Of a stretch of DNA of 64,000 nucleotides, positions 21,208 through 30,494 are shown in pieces. The DNA is from Deefgea piscis (GTDB lineage: Bacteria; Pseudomonadota; Gammaproteobacteria; Burkholderiales; Chitinibacteraceae), in contig NZ_CP081149.1 of assembly GCF_019665785.1 (NCBI RefSeq), positions 2,046,001 through 2,110,000 on the forward strand, in the 5' to 3' direction. A program made the position numbers and the translations under genes. Numbering within the stretch: position 1 is the first letter of the stretch; each line of letters begins with the position of its first letter. The notes under the pieces were generated by a model. It was given only the letters and a program-made list of their open reading frames with translations. It made no database searches and was not told where the DNA came from.

Positions 21208-21270
21208 TAAAGTCGATATTTTTTCGTACCATGATAAGCAATTAAAATCCCCAGCAAAAGGGCGTCAAAT

Positions 21271-22014
21271 ATGCGTTTTTTAATCAGCAATGATGATGGT
21301 TATTTTTCACCTGGCTTAGCCGCTTTAGCGATGTCCTTAGGTGGGCTAGGTGATACTTTTGTTTGTGCCCCTGAGCGTGATCGAAGTGGCTCAAGCAACT
21401 CACTTACGCTGGATCGACCACTTTCTGTCAATCAGTCTGCATCTGGGTTTTTTTACGTCAATGGTACGCCGACCGACTGCGTGCACTTGGCCGCAACCGG
21501 CTTAATGCCTAACTTGCCTGACATGGTCGTAGCCGGAATTAATCACGGCCCGAATATGGGCGACGACACGATTTATTCCGGTACGGTTGCCGCCGCAACG
21601 GAAGGTTTTTTACTAGGTATTCCTGCAATTGCAATTTCATTGGCGTCGCACAATCCAGTGCATTTTGAAACTGCAGCGCAAGTGGCGAATGATTTAGTGC
21701 AGCGGTTTATTCAAAATCCATTTCGTGGCGCAGTACTACTCAACGTGAACGTGCCCGATATCGCATATGAATCATTATCAGGCACAAAAATCACTCGACT
21801 AGGGCGCCGTCACAAGTCAGCCCCCGTTATTCGTGATGAAAATCCGCGCGGTGAGCCGATCTGGTGGGTGGGCCCTATTGGCAAAGTCGCCGACGCCAGT
21901 AGTGGCACTGATTTTGATGCCATTGCGAATGGTTACGTATCGATCACACCGCTTTCTATTGATTTAACAGCGCATCAACAAATTGATTTTATGACTGAAT
22001 GGGTAAACTCATAA
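21271..22014 (+). CDS. surE: 5'/3'-nucleotidase SurE
   Basis: Metal-dependent nucleoside monophosphate phosphatase linked to stationary-phase survival. The metal-binding pair is in SNDDG (residues 7-8 are the two Asp), the phosphate-binding serine in RSGSSNSLT, and the [18 protein letters not shown] block is present. 247 residues is normal. First gene of surE-pcm-nlpD-rpoS, the classic stationary-phase cluster; its stop overlaps the pcm start. Confidence 0.97.
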   Translation: MRFLISNDDGYFSPGLAALAMSLGGLGDTFVCAPERDRSGSSNSLTLDRPLSVNQSASGFFYVNGTPTDCVHLAATGLMPNLPDMVVAGINHGPNMGDDTIYSGTVAAATEGFLLGIPAIAISLASHNPVHFETAAQVANDLVQRFIQNPFRGAVLLNVNVPDIAYESLSGTKITRLGRRHKSAPVIRDENPRGEPIWWVGPIGKVADASSGTDFDAIANGYVSITPLSIDLTAHQQIDFMTEWVNS

Positions 22015-22664
22015 TGCTGCAACAAGGTAGTGGCATGACCTCTGTTCGCACCCGTACCAGAATGATAGAGCGGCTGCGTGCACAGGGCATTTCTAACGAA
22101 AGCATCCTCACCATCATGGGACAAATCCCGAGGCACGCCTTTGTCGATGAAGCTCTTGCGCATAAGGCCTACGATGATTTCTCATTGCCGATTGGCTTTG
22201 CGCAAACCATTTCCCAGCCCTATATCGTCGCTAGAATGTCAGAGCTGCTCTATGCCGTACCCAAACACAATAAAGTTTTGGAAATCGGTACGGGTTGCGG
22301 TTATCAAACGGCAATTCTGGCTAAGATTTTCAAAACAGTGCATACCATTGAGCGGATCGCTGGCTTAGTGCGTAATACCCGCGATCGACTTAATTCTCTG
22401 GGTGTGCATAATGCTCGATTGCGTCATGCCGATGGCAGCAAAGGCCTACCCGAACTTGCACCATTTGACGCCATTATTATTACTGCTGCAGCGCCCATTG
22501 TGCCAGAGCACCTTATGGACCAACTCAATATTGGCGGTCGTTTGGTCTTTCCAGTTGGCGATGTTGATCAAGAATTAAGAATGATTGAGCGACTAGATGA
22601 AGGTTTTACTGAAACCCGGCTGGAAAAAGTAAAATTTGTCCCATTGCTACCGGGCATTTCGTAA
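22014..22664 (+). CDS. pcm: Protein-L-isoaspartate O-methyltransferase
   Basis: Repairs isoaspartyl damage in aged proteins with S-adenosylmethionine. I choose the ATG at 22014 because it forms a TAATG overlap with the surE stop; ATGs at 21999 and 22035 are alternatives. The 216 residues contain the IGFAQTISQPYIVARM segment and the SAM motif VLEIGTGCGYQTAIL. Translation coupling with surE is likely. Confidence 0.95.
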   Translation: MLQQGSGMTSVRTRTRMIERLRAQGISNESILTIMGQIPRHAFVDEALAHKAYDDFSLPIGFAQTISQPYIVARMSELLYAVPKHNKVLEIGTGCGYQTAILAKIFKTVHTIERIAGLVRNTRDRLNSLGVHNARLRHADGSKGLPELAPFDAIIITAAAPIVPEHLMDQLNIGGRLVFPVGDVDQELRMIERLDEGFTETRLEKVKFVPLLPGIS

Positions 22665-22703
22665 TTCATCATCCGACTTTACTCAAATAAAAGGAGAACG
22701 CGC

Positions 22704-23678
22704 GTGAGTGCTATTCGTTACAGCGCCATTTGTTCAACCCTCGTCTTATGCGCCTGCTCCAGTACGCCTAACACCCCAGCACCGATTGTTGATCGCAGCA
22801 ATTCACCGGTTGCGGCGCCTGTATCAGCGGCACCTACTAGCCAAGCCGCGATCAACACCTACACGGTTAAAGCTGGCGATGGCCTTTATCGTATTGCGCT
22901 TGAAAATGGCGTTGCTTACAAAGATTTAGTCGCCTGGAATCAAATTGAAGATGTAAATGGCCTAAAAATTGGCCAAGTTTTACGTCTTGGACCTGCCAAC
23001 TCGACCATTGCCTCGTCGGGCGTGGAGATAAGGCCCTTACTCTCAGATGAAGCAAGCAGCGATGCGCCAATCAAGCCAGCCAGCAAGCAGCAGTATCCTC
23101 GAGCAATTAAAGAGCCGTATTCAAACCAAACAGCAAGTAGCATTGCGATGCGCGCCGAAGGGCAAGCTGTTGTTGCAAAACAACAAAATATTTCAAGCCC
23201 GAACAAAGCAACGATTAGCAAACCAGCCAGCGCAGCTGCATCGGCCGCCAAGACTGCAAACCTAGAGAAATCAGGCGCTACAGTGGACTTAAATTCGGCA
23301 GACAGTAACACCACTACAGGGACCTGGGCGCCACCAACAGCAGGCAAGGTGAGCTCTACTTTCTCCCCTGAAAGTAAAGGCATTGATATCAAAGGACAAA
23401 TGGGGCAATCTATAGTTGCGTCAAGCAGTGGTAAGGTTGTTTACGCAGGGTCCGGATTGAAAGGGTATGGAAAAATGCTCATCATTCAACATAGTGATGG
23501 CTTTTTATCCGCGTATGCGCACAACAGCAAACTACTCGTTAAAGAAAATGACTTAGTAAAAAAAGGCGAAAAAATCGCCGAAATGGGGAATAGCGATAGC
23601 GATCAGGTCAAGCTGCACTTCGAATTACGCAAGTTTGGCAAGCCGGTCGATCCGAGCAACTACATCAAGTTGAATTAG
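22704..23678 (+). CDS. nlpD: LysM / M23-like lipoprotein NlpD (amidase activator)
   Basis: An envelope lipoprotein that in E. coli activates the cell-division amidase AmiC. The GTG start follows GGAGA. A lipobox LCAC closes a short signal peptide (Cys near residue 18), then LysM (YTVKAGDGLYRIALENGV, about 52-95), a low-complexity Ala/Ser/Lys-rich linker, and a C-terminal LytM domain (about 215-324). The LytM metal ligands are degraded: the HxxxD position reads GIDIKG without the His, and the HxH position reads LHFELR. This is the catalytically dead form expected of NlpD. Confidence 0.93.
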   Translation: MSAIRYSAICSTLVLCACSSTPNTPAPIVDRSNSPVAAPVSAAPTSQAAINTYTVKAGDGLYRIALENGVAYKDLVAWNQIEDVNGLKIGQVLRLGPANSTIASSGVEIRPLLSDEASSDAPIKPASKQQYPRAIKEPYSNQTASSIAMRAEGQAVVAKQQNISSPNKATISKPASAAASAAKTANLEKSGATVDLNSADSNTTTGTWAPPTAGKVSSTFSPESKGIDIKGQMGQSIVASSSGKVVYAGSGLKGYGKMLIIQHSDGFLSAYAHNSKLLVKENDLVKKGEKIAEMGNSDSDQVKLHFELRKFGKPVDPSNYIKLN

Positions 23679-23685
23679 AGGCTGT

Positions 23686-24645
23686 ATGAGCGATCAAATC
23701 GATATTTTAGAAGAAGATCTTGCTGACGAAGATGATGAACTCATTGAGGCAGATTCGGATGATGCTGAAGTCGATACCGAAGCCAAAGAAGAAACGGACC
23801 GTTATACCGCTGAGAGCACCGGCGATGTAACGCAAATCTATCTCAATGAGATCGGGCAAAGTAAATTACTCACTCCTGATGAAGAGCGCGCACTATCCCG
23901 ACGCGTGGTGCAGGGCGATTTTTCTGCACGACAGAAAATGATTGAGCACAACCTACGCCTGGTAGTGAACATCGCTAAGCACTACATCAATCGCGGCATG
24001 ACTTTGCTCGATTTGATCGAAGAGGGCAATATTGGCTTAATGCATGCCTTAGAAAAATTCGATCCAGAGCGTGGATTTCGTTTTTCGACCTACGCCACAT
24101 GGTGGATTCGCCAAAGTATTGAGCGCTCGATCATGAATCAATCGCGCACGATTCGACTACCGGTGCATGTTATTAAAGAGTTGAATGTTTATTTACGTGC
24201 GCAGCGACATTTAGAAGCCAGCTTGGGACATGAGCCTGCGATTGAAGACATTGCGCATTTAGTTGGCAAAGATGTAGAAGAAGTCCGCCGAGTAATGAGT
24301 CTAAATGAACGCGTCGCTTCATTGGATGCGCCACTCGATATCGATCCAATGCTGTCGATTGGCGAGTCGATTCCTGATGAGCAGCATGATGGACCAGAAG
24401 CCATTCTGCAAAATGCCGAAGTCGAACGCTATGTTAAAGAGTGGCTCAAGCAGCTAAATGACAAGCAGCGCATGGTGATCGAGCGGCGCTACGGCTTAAA
24501 CGGTTACGAAATCTGTACTTTAGAAGACTTAGCGGCCAACCTTAACTTAACGCGAGAGCGAGTACGACAAATCCAAATCGAAGCGCTAGATCAATTGCGC
24601 AGAATTTTGCGTCGCTATGGCGTAGCTCGTGACGTTGTCCTCTAA
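23686..24645 (+). CDS. rpoS: RNA polymerase sigma factor RpoS
   Basis: Stationary-phase and general stress sigma factor. The 319 residues have an acidic N-terminus, region 1.2 (DVTQIYLNEIGQSKLLTPDEE), region 2 with the core-binding and -10 stretch FRFSTYATWWIRQSIERSI, region 3, and region 4.2 (LEDLAANLNLTRERVRQIQ). It begins 7 bases after nlpD. In other species the main rpoS promoter lies inside nlpD; I cannot place it here. Its targets may include the phasin, HD-GYP and envelope genes nearby, but that is inference. Confidence 0.97.
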   Translation: MSDQIDILEEDLADEDDELIEADSDDAEVDTEAKEETDRYTAESTGDVTQIYLNEIGQSKLLTPDEERALSRRVVQGDFSARQKMIEHNLRLVVNIAKHYINRGMTLLDLIEEGNIGLMHALEKFDPERGFRFSTYATWWIRQSIERSIMNQSRTIRLPVHVIKELNVYLRAQRHLEASLGHEPAIEDIAHLVGKDVEEVRRVMSLNERVASLDAPLDIDPMLSIGESIPDEQHDGPEAILQNAEVERYVKEWLKQLNDKQRMVIERRYGLNGYEICTLEDLAANLNLTRERVRQIQIEALDQLRRILRRYGVARDVVL

Positions 24646-24714
24646 TTCATCATTTTAAAGCCACCCTTAGCTGGGCGCTACAAACCCCTTATCCCGCACC
24701 TAATGACATAACAA

Positions 24715-24746
24715 AAACCCCGAGTAGCAAAGCTAACTCGGGGTTT
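24715..24746 (-). terminator. Bidirectional terminator between rpoS and dapD
   Basis: Perfect 11-base arms AAACCCCGAGT and ACTCGGGGTTT around a 10-base loop. The five-A run on its left gives a T tail when read from dapD, so it mainly serves the minus strand, but it also faces rpoS. Confidence 0.85.
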
Positions 24747-24770
24747 GATGTTAAGCCACAGTAAGCGAAC

Positions 24771-25592
24771 TTAAATTCCGCGCAACAACTCGTTAATACC
24801 TACTTTTGAGCGCGTTTTAGCATCTACTTTTTTAACGATCACTGCACAATACAAGCTGTATTTGCCATCGGCAGACGGCAAGTTGCCAGAAACAACCACG
24901 GATCCAGCAGGGATACGGCCATAGCTCACTTCGCCGGTTTCACGATCATAAATGCGCGTAGATTGTCCAATATAAACACCCATTGAAATCACCGAACCTT
25001 CTTCAACGATAACGCCTTCAACCACTTCTGAGCGCGCACCGATAAAGCAATTGTCTTCAATAATGGTTGGGCCGGCTTGCAATGGCTCGAGCACACCACC
25101 AATACCAACACCACCAGAAAGATGCACATTTTTACCAATCTGCGCGCATGAACCTACAGTTGCCCATGTATCCACCATGGTGCCTTCGTCAACAAAAGCA
25201 CCGATATTGACGTAAGACGGCATCAATACGACATTTTTGCCAATATAAGCGCCTTTGCGAGCAATGGCATTAGGTACTACACGAAATCCACCAGCGCGAA
25301 AATCTTCTTCAGTGTAATCGGCAAATTTGCTTGGCACTTTATCAAAAAACTGCGTGCAACCGCCATCTAACACCACATTGTCGTTGATGCGAAATGACAG
25401 CAAAACCGCCTTTTTAATCCATTGATGAGTCAGCCAGTTGCCGTCAATTTTTTCTGCCACGCGCAATTGGCCTTGATCCAAAGCGGCAATTACTTCATTC
25501 ACCGCCACGCGTAAATCGGCCGAGACGTTGCTTGGCGTAATGTCAGCACGGTTTTCGAATGCTGTTTCAATAATGGCTTGCAAATGATTCAT
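24771..25592 (-). CDS. dapD: Tetrahydrodipicolinate N-succinyltransferase
   Basis: Succinylates tetrahydrodipicolinate in the lysine/diaminopimelate pathway. The 273 residues have a helical N-terminal domain and a left-handed beta helix of hexapeptide repeats ([20 protein letters not shown] onwards), the normal layout. dapC lies directly upstream on the same strand with a 121-base gap, and dapA is 33 kb away in this window. Confidence 0.97.
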   Translation of the reverse strand: MNHLQAIIETAFENRADITPSNVSADLRVAVNEVIAALDQGQLRVAEKIDGNWLTHQWIKKAVLLSFRINDNVVLDGGCTQFFDKVPSKFADYTEEDFRAGGFRVVPNAIARKGAYIGKNVVLMPSYVNIGAFVDEGTMVDTWATVGSCAQIGKNVHLSGGVGIGGVLEPLQAGPTIIEDNCFIGARSEVVEGVIVEEGSVISMGVYIGQSTRIYDRETGEVSYGRIPAGSVVVSGNLPSADGKYSLYCAVIVKKVDAKTRSKVGINELLRGI

Positions 25593-25713
25593 CTTAATTA
25601 GTCCTCGGGTTGGCAGATCAATAGAAATTCAATAGTCACATCGATATTCAAACCAACCTTAATGGCTTATTTGAATATCAGCCCCAAAACCAGGGCACAA
25701 GCATTAGCGATGT

Positions 25714-26907
25714 TTATTTTTTTGATGCTTTGCAGTAATTCACAATACGCTCAGCGGCCGCAACACATTCGTCAAGTGGGGCGACCAATGCAATGCGAAC
25801 ATAGCCAAGTCCGGGATTCACGCCGTGCGCTTCACGCGCCAAATAAGAGCCCGGTAAAACGGTCACGTGTTGCTGCTCAAACAACTCACGCGTAAATTGC
25901 TCATCATCCATCGGCACTTTAGCCCAAAGATAAAAGGCCGCATCAGGCAGCGAAACATCGAGCACTTCTTGCAAAATAGGCGTTACAGCAGCAAATTTTT
26001 CGGCATAGAGTTTACGGTTTTCGATCACATGCGTTTCATCACGCCACGCCGCAGCGCTAGCCGCCATGACCATCGGGCTCATAGCGCAACCGTGGTAGGT
26101 ACGATACAGCAAAAATTGCGCCAAAACCTGCGCGTCGCCGGCCACAAAGCCTGAGCGCATCCCCGGCACATTCGATCGCTTTGATAGTGAAGAAAAAACC
26201 ACCAGCCGAGTATAATCGCGGCCCAGCAAACGAGCCGCCTCAAGCCCACCTAAGGGCTTACTGTCGCCAAAATAGATTTCCGAATAGCATTCATCAGATG
26301 CAATCACAAAGCCGTATTGATCAGACAGGGCAAACAAACGACGCCAATCATCTAATGATGCCACGGCACCAGTGGGGTTGCCGGGTGAGCAGGCAAAAAC
26401 CAATTGCACGCGCTCCCAAACGGCTTCTGGCACACTATCCCAATCAGGCTGAAAACGCTGCGAGGCGGTGCAATTGACAAACCATGGCTCAGCCCCAGCC
26501 AACAATGCCGCGCCTTCATAAATTTGATAAAACGGATTGGGCGACAGCACTACGGGACGATCCTTTGTTGGATCAACAACCGCCTGAACGAAAGCAAAGA
26601 GCGCTTCGCGACTGCCATTTACTGGCAAAATTTCAGTGCTTATATCAAGAGCTGGGATATTGTAACGACGAGCCAGCCATTCACTAATACTGGCGCGCAA
26701 GTCGTCCGAGCCCAAAGTGGCAGGATAACTAGATAGCCCAGATAAATTATTAAGCAATGCGGCTTTAATGAGCTCGGGAGCAGCATGCTTGGGCTCGCCA
26801 ATCGACAAATTAATCGGCTTTAAATCTTTGTTCGGCGTCAGCATAGCAAAAAGCTGACGCAGCTTTTGGAAAGGGTAGGGCTGAAGTAAATTTAGTCGCG
26901 GCGACAT
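25714..26907 (-). CDS. dapC: Succinyldiaminopimelate aminotransferase
   Basis: PLP enzyme that transaminates N-succinyl-2-amino-6-ketopimelate, the step after DapD. The 397 residues show the class I aminotransferase signatures: INLSIGEPKH at the N-terminus, FACSPGNPTGAV near the middle, ASDECYSEIYFG, and the PLP lysine in SSLSKRSNVPGMRSGF. A TATAAT (26941-26946, minus strand) precedes the start by 34 bases as a likely -10. The DapC name rests on the dapD neighbour and fits the betaproteobacterial family. Confidence 0.93.
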   Translation of the reverse strand: MSPRLNLLQPYPFQKLRQLFAMLTPNKDLKPINLSIGEPKHAAPELIKAALLNNLSGLSSYPATLGSDDLRASISEWLARRYNIPALDISTEILPVNGSREALFAFVQAVVDPTKDRPVVLSPNPFYQIYEGAALLAGAEPWFVNCTASQRFQPDWDSVPEAVWERVQLVFACSPGNPTGAVASLDDWRRLFALSDQYGFVIASDECYSEIYFGDSKPLGGLEAARLLGRDYTRLVVFSSLSKRSNVPGMRSGFVAGDAQVLAQFLLYRTYHGCAMSPMVMAASAAAWRDETHVIENRKLYAEKFAAVTPILQEVLDVSLPDAAFYLWAKVPMDDEQFTRELFEQQHVTVLPGSYLAREAHGVNPGLGYVRIALVAPLDECVAAAERIVNYCKASKK

Positions 26908-26994
26908 TGCGCGGCTCTTTGGCTGTTAGGGAAGACGGCAATTATAACCTCTTGCGCGCGCCCTGCGCCACGCTAGATACAGCAAAAGCAAGGC

Positions 26995-27519
26995 TTAGCG
27001 TACTTTTTCTGCAAAATAGAGCATAAATTTCTGAAGCTTAGGTTCAACAACTGCCATGCAATAAGGCTGATTTGGATTTGAGCGATAGTAATTATGGTGA
27101 ATGACTTCTGCTGGCCAAAAATCGGCAGCCATTGCAAGCTCGGTAACAATAGGGGCGTCACCCAGCTTGTTTAACGCAATGATTTTGTCTTTCGCTATGA
27201 TCAGTTGCTCGTGGCTACTAGCAAAAATAGCCGAGCGATACTGCGTTCCCACATCATGCCCTTGGCGATTGAGGGTGCGTGGATTATGAATTGCAAAGAA
27301 AATATCAAGCAAGTCAGACGCACTAACTACTGCACTGTCGAACCCAATTTGGACCACCTCGGCATGGCCGGTATTGCCCTGGCAGACTTGTTCGTACGTG
27401 GGTTGATCGATATACCCACCCATATAACCGGAAGTCACCGATTCAACACCACGCACACGCTGAAACACCGCCTCTACACACCAGAAGCAACCGCCTGCCA
27501 AAGTAATCGTCTCACGCAT
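26995..27519 (-). CDS. msrA: Peptide methionine sulfoxide reductase MsrA
   Basis: Reduces S-form methionine sulfoxide in proteins. The active-site motif GCFWC lies at residues 10-14, followed by the GYMGG and GHAEVVQI segments of the family. 174 residues is standard. It begins 9 bases after queF and likely shares its message. Confidence 0.96.
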   Translation of the reverse strand: MRETITLAGGCFWCVEAVFQRVRGVESVTSGYMGGYIDQPTYEQVCQGNTGHAEVVQIGFDSAVVSASDLLDIFFAIHNPRTLNRQGHDVGTQYRSAIFASSHEQLIIAKDKIIALNKLGDAPIVTELAMAADFWPAEVIHHNYYRSNPNQPYCMAVVEPKLQKFMLYFAEKVR

Positions 27520-27528
27520 GGCACTTCC

Positions 27529-28356
27529 TTATTGACGCGCCGTTCTCGCATTACTGGGCTGAGCGGCATTAAAATTTGTTCTAAAAGGGTTGATATCCAA
27601 ACCACCACGACGGGTATACCGCGCATAAACCGCCAACTTAAGCGGCGCACAGTCGCGCATAATATCAACAAAAATTCGCTCAACACATTGCTCGTGAAAT
27701 TCATTGTGATTGCGAAACGAAATCAAGTAGCGCAGCAGACTTTCCCGATTAATCGCCTTGCCGGTGTATTGAATTTGCACACTAGCCCAATCGGGCTGAC
27801 CTGTAACGAGGCAGTTAGACTTTAATAAATCCGAAGTCAGCGTTTCAGTCGTGGTCGCCTCAGTGTTTTCACAGCGCAAAATACCGGCTTGAGGCGAATA
27901 CAGATCAACATCAATATCTAAATTATCAATATTGTAGCCACTGAGCTCGGCCATTTGTTGCTGTGCAAATAAGACTGGCTCAGTTAACTTCACCAGAACG
28001 GGTGCGCCAACGCCCGCCGAAATATCTTGCTGCAATAATTCGCCCAGCTGAGCAAAACCATCAACCTTGGTTTGATTGAAGCTATTTAAATACAATTTAA
28101 ACGACTTGGATTCAATAATGTTTGGGCTATTGGCTGGAATATGAAAACTTGCAATCGCCACTTGTGGCTTACCCTTGGCATTCAACCAAGAAAGCTCATA
28201 GGCATTCCAGATATCCACCCCAAAAAAAGGCAGATTTTCACTAACCCCAATTTCTAGCCGCTTTTGCTCGCGGGCAATAGGAAATAACAAACTTGGGTCG
28301 TACTCTGTAATATATTCGCTCGTTTTTCCTAGCGGCGAAAACTCAACTTCACTCAT
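27529..28356 (-). CDS. queF: NADPH-dependent 7-cyano-7-deazaguanine reductase (bimodular QueF)
   Basis: Reduces preQ0 to preQ1 in queuosine biosynthesis. The 275-residue, two-module form resembles E. coli QueF. The family motif [11 protein letters not shown] is near residue 85, the active-site cysteine is in [13 protein letters not shown], and [10 protein letters not shown] provides the conserved glutamate. It lies between lexA (57 bases upstream) and msrA; no preQ1 riboswitch was seen in the short gap. Confidence 0.95.
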   Translation of the reverse strand: MSEVEFSPLGKTSEYITEYDPSLLFPIAREQKRLEIGVSENLPFFGVDIWNAYELSWLNAKGKPQVAIASFHIPANSPNIIESKSFKLYLNSFNQTKVDGFAQLGELLQQDISAGVGAPVLVKLTEPVLFAQQQMAELSGYNIDNLDIDVDLYSPQAGILRCENTEATTTETLTSDLLKSNCLVTGQPDWASVQIQYTGKAINRESLLRYLISFRNHNEFHEQCVERIFVDIMRDCAPLKLAVYARYTRRGGLDINPFRTNFNAAQPSNARTARQ

Positions 28357-28413
28357 TGCTTTGCATCCATAAATCGTTAACAGCCATTACCGTGGGCAAT
28401 AATCTACTGCATT

Positions 28414-29001
28414 TTATCGGTACTTACGCACCAAACCTACCATAACACCAAATATTTCCAAACTCGCCTCTGGGCGGATAATGTTGTAGTCGGCATTGTG
28501 CGGAATCAAAAAATATCCCGCCTTGTCCTTACCCAGTTCTTTTAGTGTGTATTCATTATCCACAATCGCGACAACAATATCACCAACCAAGGCGGCATGG
28601 CGCTTTTCGACGACAGCAATATCACCATCAAAAATACCTGCTTCCATCATCGAATCGCCTTTGATTTTCACCAAAATCGACGAAGCAGGGCGTGGCATCA
28701 AAAATTCATCCAGCGAAATAGCCTCACTCATCGCGTCGTTAGCAGCCGCAGGCAAGCCTGCGGGCAAGTTAAAATCTGCTAATTCACGTTCAAAAAACCG
28801 TTTCGTCGGTGCCAAGCGCTTGTCTGGCGTCACCTCAATAAAACCAGCCAAAGTCAGTCGCTTCACCAGAGCTGATACCGCCGACTTTGAAGCCATACCT
28901 AATAGCTCACCAATGGCTGAGTACGATGGGATATTGCGATAATCAGCGTAGTAGTCTTGCAGCTTGCCTAGGTATTCTGCATCACGATTGGGATTGGCCA
29001 T
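28414..29001 (-). CDS. lexA: LexA-family self-cleaving repressor with a UmuD-like protease domain
   Basis: Predicted SOS-type repressor. Residues 1-70 form a winged helix-turn-helix (IPSYSAIGELLGMASKSAVS) and residues 80-195 an S24 protease domain. Candidate cleavage site is A81-G82 in LPAGLP, catalytic Ser117 in GDSMMEAG, and Lys154 in YTLKEL. Gly-to-Ser spacing is 35 and Ser-to-Lys 37, which equals UmuD (25/60/97) and differs by one from E. coli LexA; the wording around the serine also resembles UmuD. GAGGT lies just ahead of the ATG, and a promoter-operator candidate lies at 29021-29053. Whether it is the main LexA of the cell is unproven. Confidence 0.85.
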   Translation of the reverse strand: MANPNRDAEYLGKLQDYYADYRNIPSYSAIGELLGMASKSAVSALVKRLTLAGFIEVTPDKRLAPTKRFFERELADFNLPAGLPAAANDAMSEAISLDEFLMPRPASSILVKIKGDSMMEAGIFDGDIAVVEKRHAALVGDIVVAIVDNEYTLKELGKDKAGYFLIPHNADYNIIRPEASLEIFGVMVGLVRKYR

Positions 29002-29020
29002 CGCGCACCTCGTAGTAACA

Positions 29021-29053
29021 ATTATATCTCTATAGCGTATTGAACGTTCGTTC
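29021..29053 (-). promoter_or_regulatory. lexA promoter with a GAAC-N4-GTTC operator candidate
   Basis: On the minus strand TATAAT (29021-29026) precedes lexA by about 20 bases. The palindrome GAACGTTCGTTC (29042-29053) covers the place of the -35 hexamer. GAAC-N4-GTTC is the core of the SOS box known from Gram-positive bacteria and differs from the CTGT-N8-ACAG box of E. coli. Self-repression is inference. Confidence 0.55.
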
Positions 29054-29144
29054 TGCTGTCAAGCAAGAAAGGGCATATAACTTAGCCATACAAGCGGCGC
29101 ACAGTCGATTACAATGGCGCTTTATTTTATTGCTTGAGTTTGCC

Positions 29145-30086
29145 GTGCGGATTTTATTAGCACCCATGGAAGGGTTACTCGATTGCGTGTTGCGCGACGT
29201 ATTAACGCGTGCAGGCGGAATTGACTTGTGCGTCACTGAATTTGTTCGTGTCAGTGGCAGTGTATTACCGTATCGCACCTTCCAAAGAATTGCCCCCGAA
29301 CTCAACAATCAGAGCCATACCAGTAGTGGCGTGCCGGTTCGTGTACAGCTCTTAGGCTCTGACGCGCAATGCCTAGCGGACAACGCCGCCAAACTGGCCG
29401 AACTCAATCCACACGGCATTGATTTAAATTTTGGCTGCCCAGCCAAAACAGTCAATCGGCATCGCGGCGGGGCGATTTTACTCAAAGAGCCCGAGGTGAT
29501 TTATCAGATTGTTAGTGCGGTTCGCCAAGCTACGCCGGGGCATATTCCTGTAACCGCCAAAATGCGCCTTGGCTATGAAGATACCACCCAAGCGATTGAT
29601 TGCGCCCAAGCAATTGCCAGTGCCGGCGCCGCCGAGGTTGTGGTTCACGCCCGAACAAAAGTCGATGGCTACAAACCACCTGCCTACTGGGAATGGATTG
29701 CAGAAATAAAATCAAACATCAGCATTCCGGTAGTGGCAAATGGTGAAATCTGGACCTTGGAAGATTTTAAACGTTGCCAGCAGATTTCAGGTTGTGACGA
29801 CATCATGCTGGGACGAGGGATTGTCGCCAATCCAGGTTTGGCCTTAGAAGCAAAAATGGGGAGAACGCTGAGCTGGTCAGAGTTGCAGCCCTTATTTCTG
29901 GTTTTTTGGCAGCAAGTTTTAACGCATTGCTATCCAAAATACCAGGCGGGCAGGGTAAAGCAGTGGCTTAATTATCTTCGCAAGCATTACCCAGAGGCAG
30001 AGACTTTATTTCAGCAAATTCGCACTTTGAATTTGCCCGAAGAAATCGAGCAAGCGTGCCCAGCGCTGGTTCGAATGACTGACTAA
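29145..30086 (+). CDS. dusC: tRNA-dihydrouridine(16) synthase
   Basis: FMN enzyme that reduces uridine 16 in tRNA. The GTG at 29145 gives an N-terminus RILLAPMEGLLD, the family's standard beginning, and 313 residues; the open frame upstream of it covers the lexA operator and is not needed. The FMN and catalytic segments are present: LAPMEG, NFGCPAKTVNRHRGG with the active-site cysteine, KMRLG, VVHARTK, VANGEIW and GRG. The C-terminal IKQWLNYLRKHYPEA matches DusC over DusA and DusB. It diverges from lexA. Confidence 0.92.
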   Translation: MRILLAPMEGLLDCVLRDVLTRAGGIDLCVTEFVRVSGSVLPYRTFQRIAPELNNQSHTSSGVPVRVQLLGSDAQCLADNAAKLAELNPHGIDLNFGCPAKTVNRHRGGAILLKEPEVIYQIVSAVRQATPGHIPVTAKMRLGYEDTTQAIDCAQAIASAGAAEVVVHARTKVDGYKPPAYWEWIAEIKSNISIPVVANGEIWTLEDFKRCQQISGCDDIMLGRGIVANPGLALEAKMGRTLSWSELQPLFLVFWQQVLTHCYPKYQAGRVKQWLNYLRKHYPEAETLFQQIRTLNLPEEIEQACPALVRMTD

Positions 30087-30373
30087 ACCTCAGGCAGAGT
30101 CTGAATTAATTGCTCTAAGGCTTCGATCTGCGTCATGCCATTGGCTTCGCAGTAACGCTTTAGGCGCTGATGCAGGCTGGCATCAATTTCCACTGAAAGC
30201 GCCTTGGGTAGTCGTTGATTATGGTCGCGCGTCGCACGGCCAACTTGCATTGAGCGCGAGCGGCGCTTGCGCTCAGCGGCACTCATCGGCTTGCCATGAA
30301 TTGCAGGGCGACCGCGTTTTTTTAACAAGGGGATTTCAGGTAGTTCAAGCGTATGCTGATCGCCAGGGTGCTT
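30083..30373 (-). CDS. Small basic protein, possible ribbon-helix-helix DNA-binding regulator
   Basis: About 96 residues from the ATG at 30373 (MKHPGDQHTLELPEIP); the frame stays open 63 bases further upstream. It has a basic arm, KKRGRPAIHGKPMSAAERKR, then a C-terminal LSVEIDASLHQRLKRYCEANGMTQIEALEQLI that looks like a ribbon-helix-helix unit of the CopB/RepB regulator type. The last four bases overlap the convergent dusC stop. The DNA-binding role is inferred from this resemblance; no target is known. Confidence 0.6.
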   Translation of the reverse strand, partial: KHPGDQHTLELPEIPLLKKRGRPAIHGKPMSAAERKRRSRSMQVGRATRDHNQRLPKALSVEIDASLHQRLKRYCEANGMTQIEALEQLIQTLPEV

Positions 30374-30494
30374 CATAGTGTGACATGTCGCGAATTTATG
30401 GCGCTCTATTATCCTGCAGAACGCGCATTCAGACAATAGGTGACGACCTTAGATTGACTTTAACTAAAAAATTACCAACCCGTAACACCAACTT

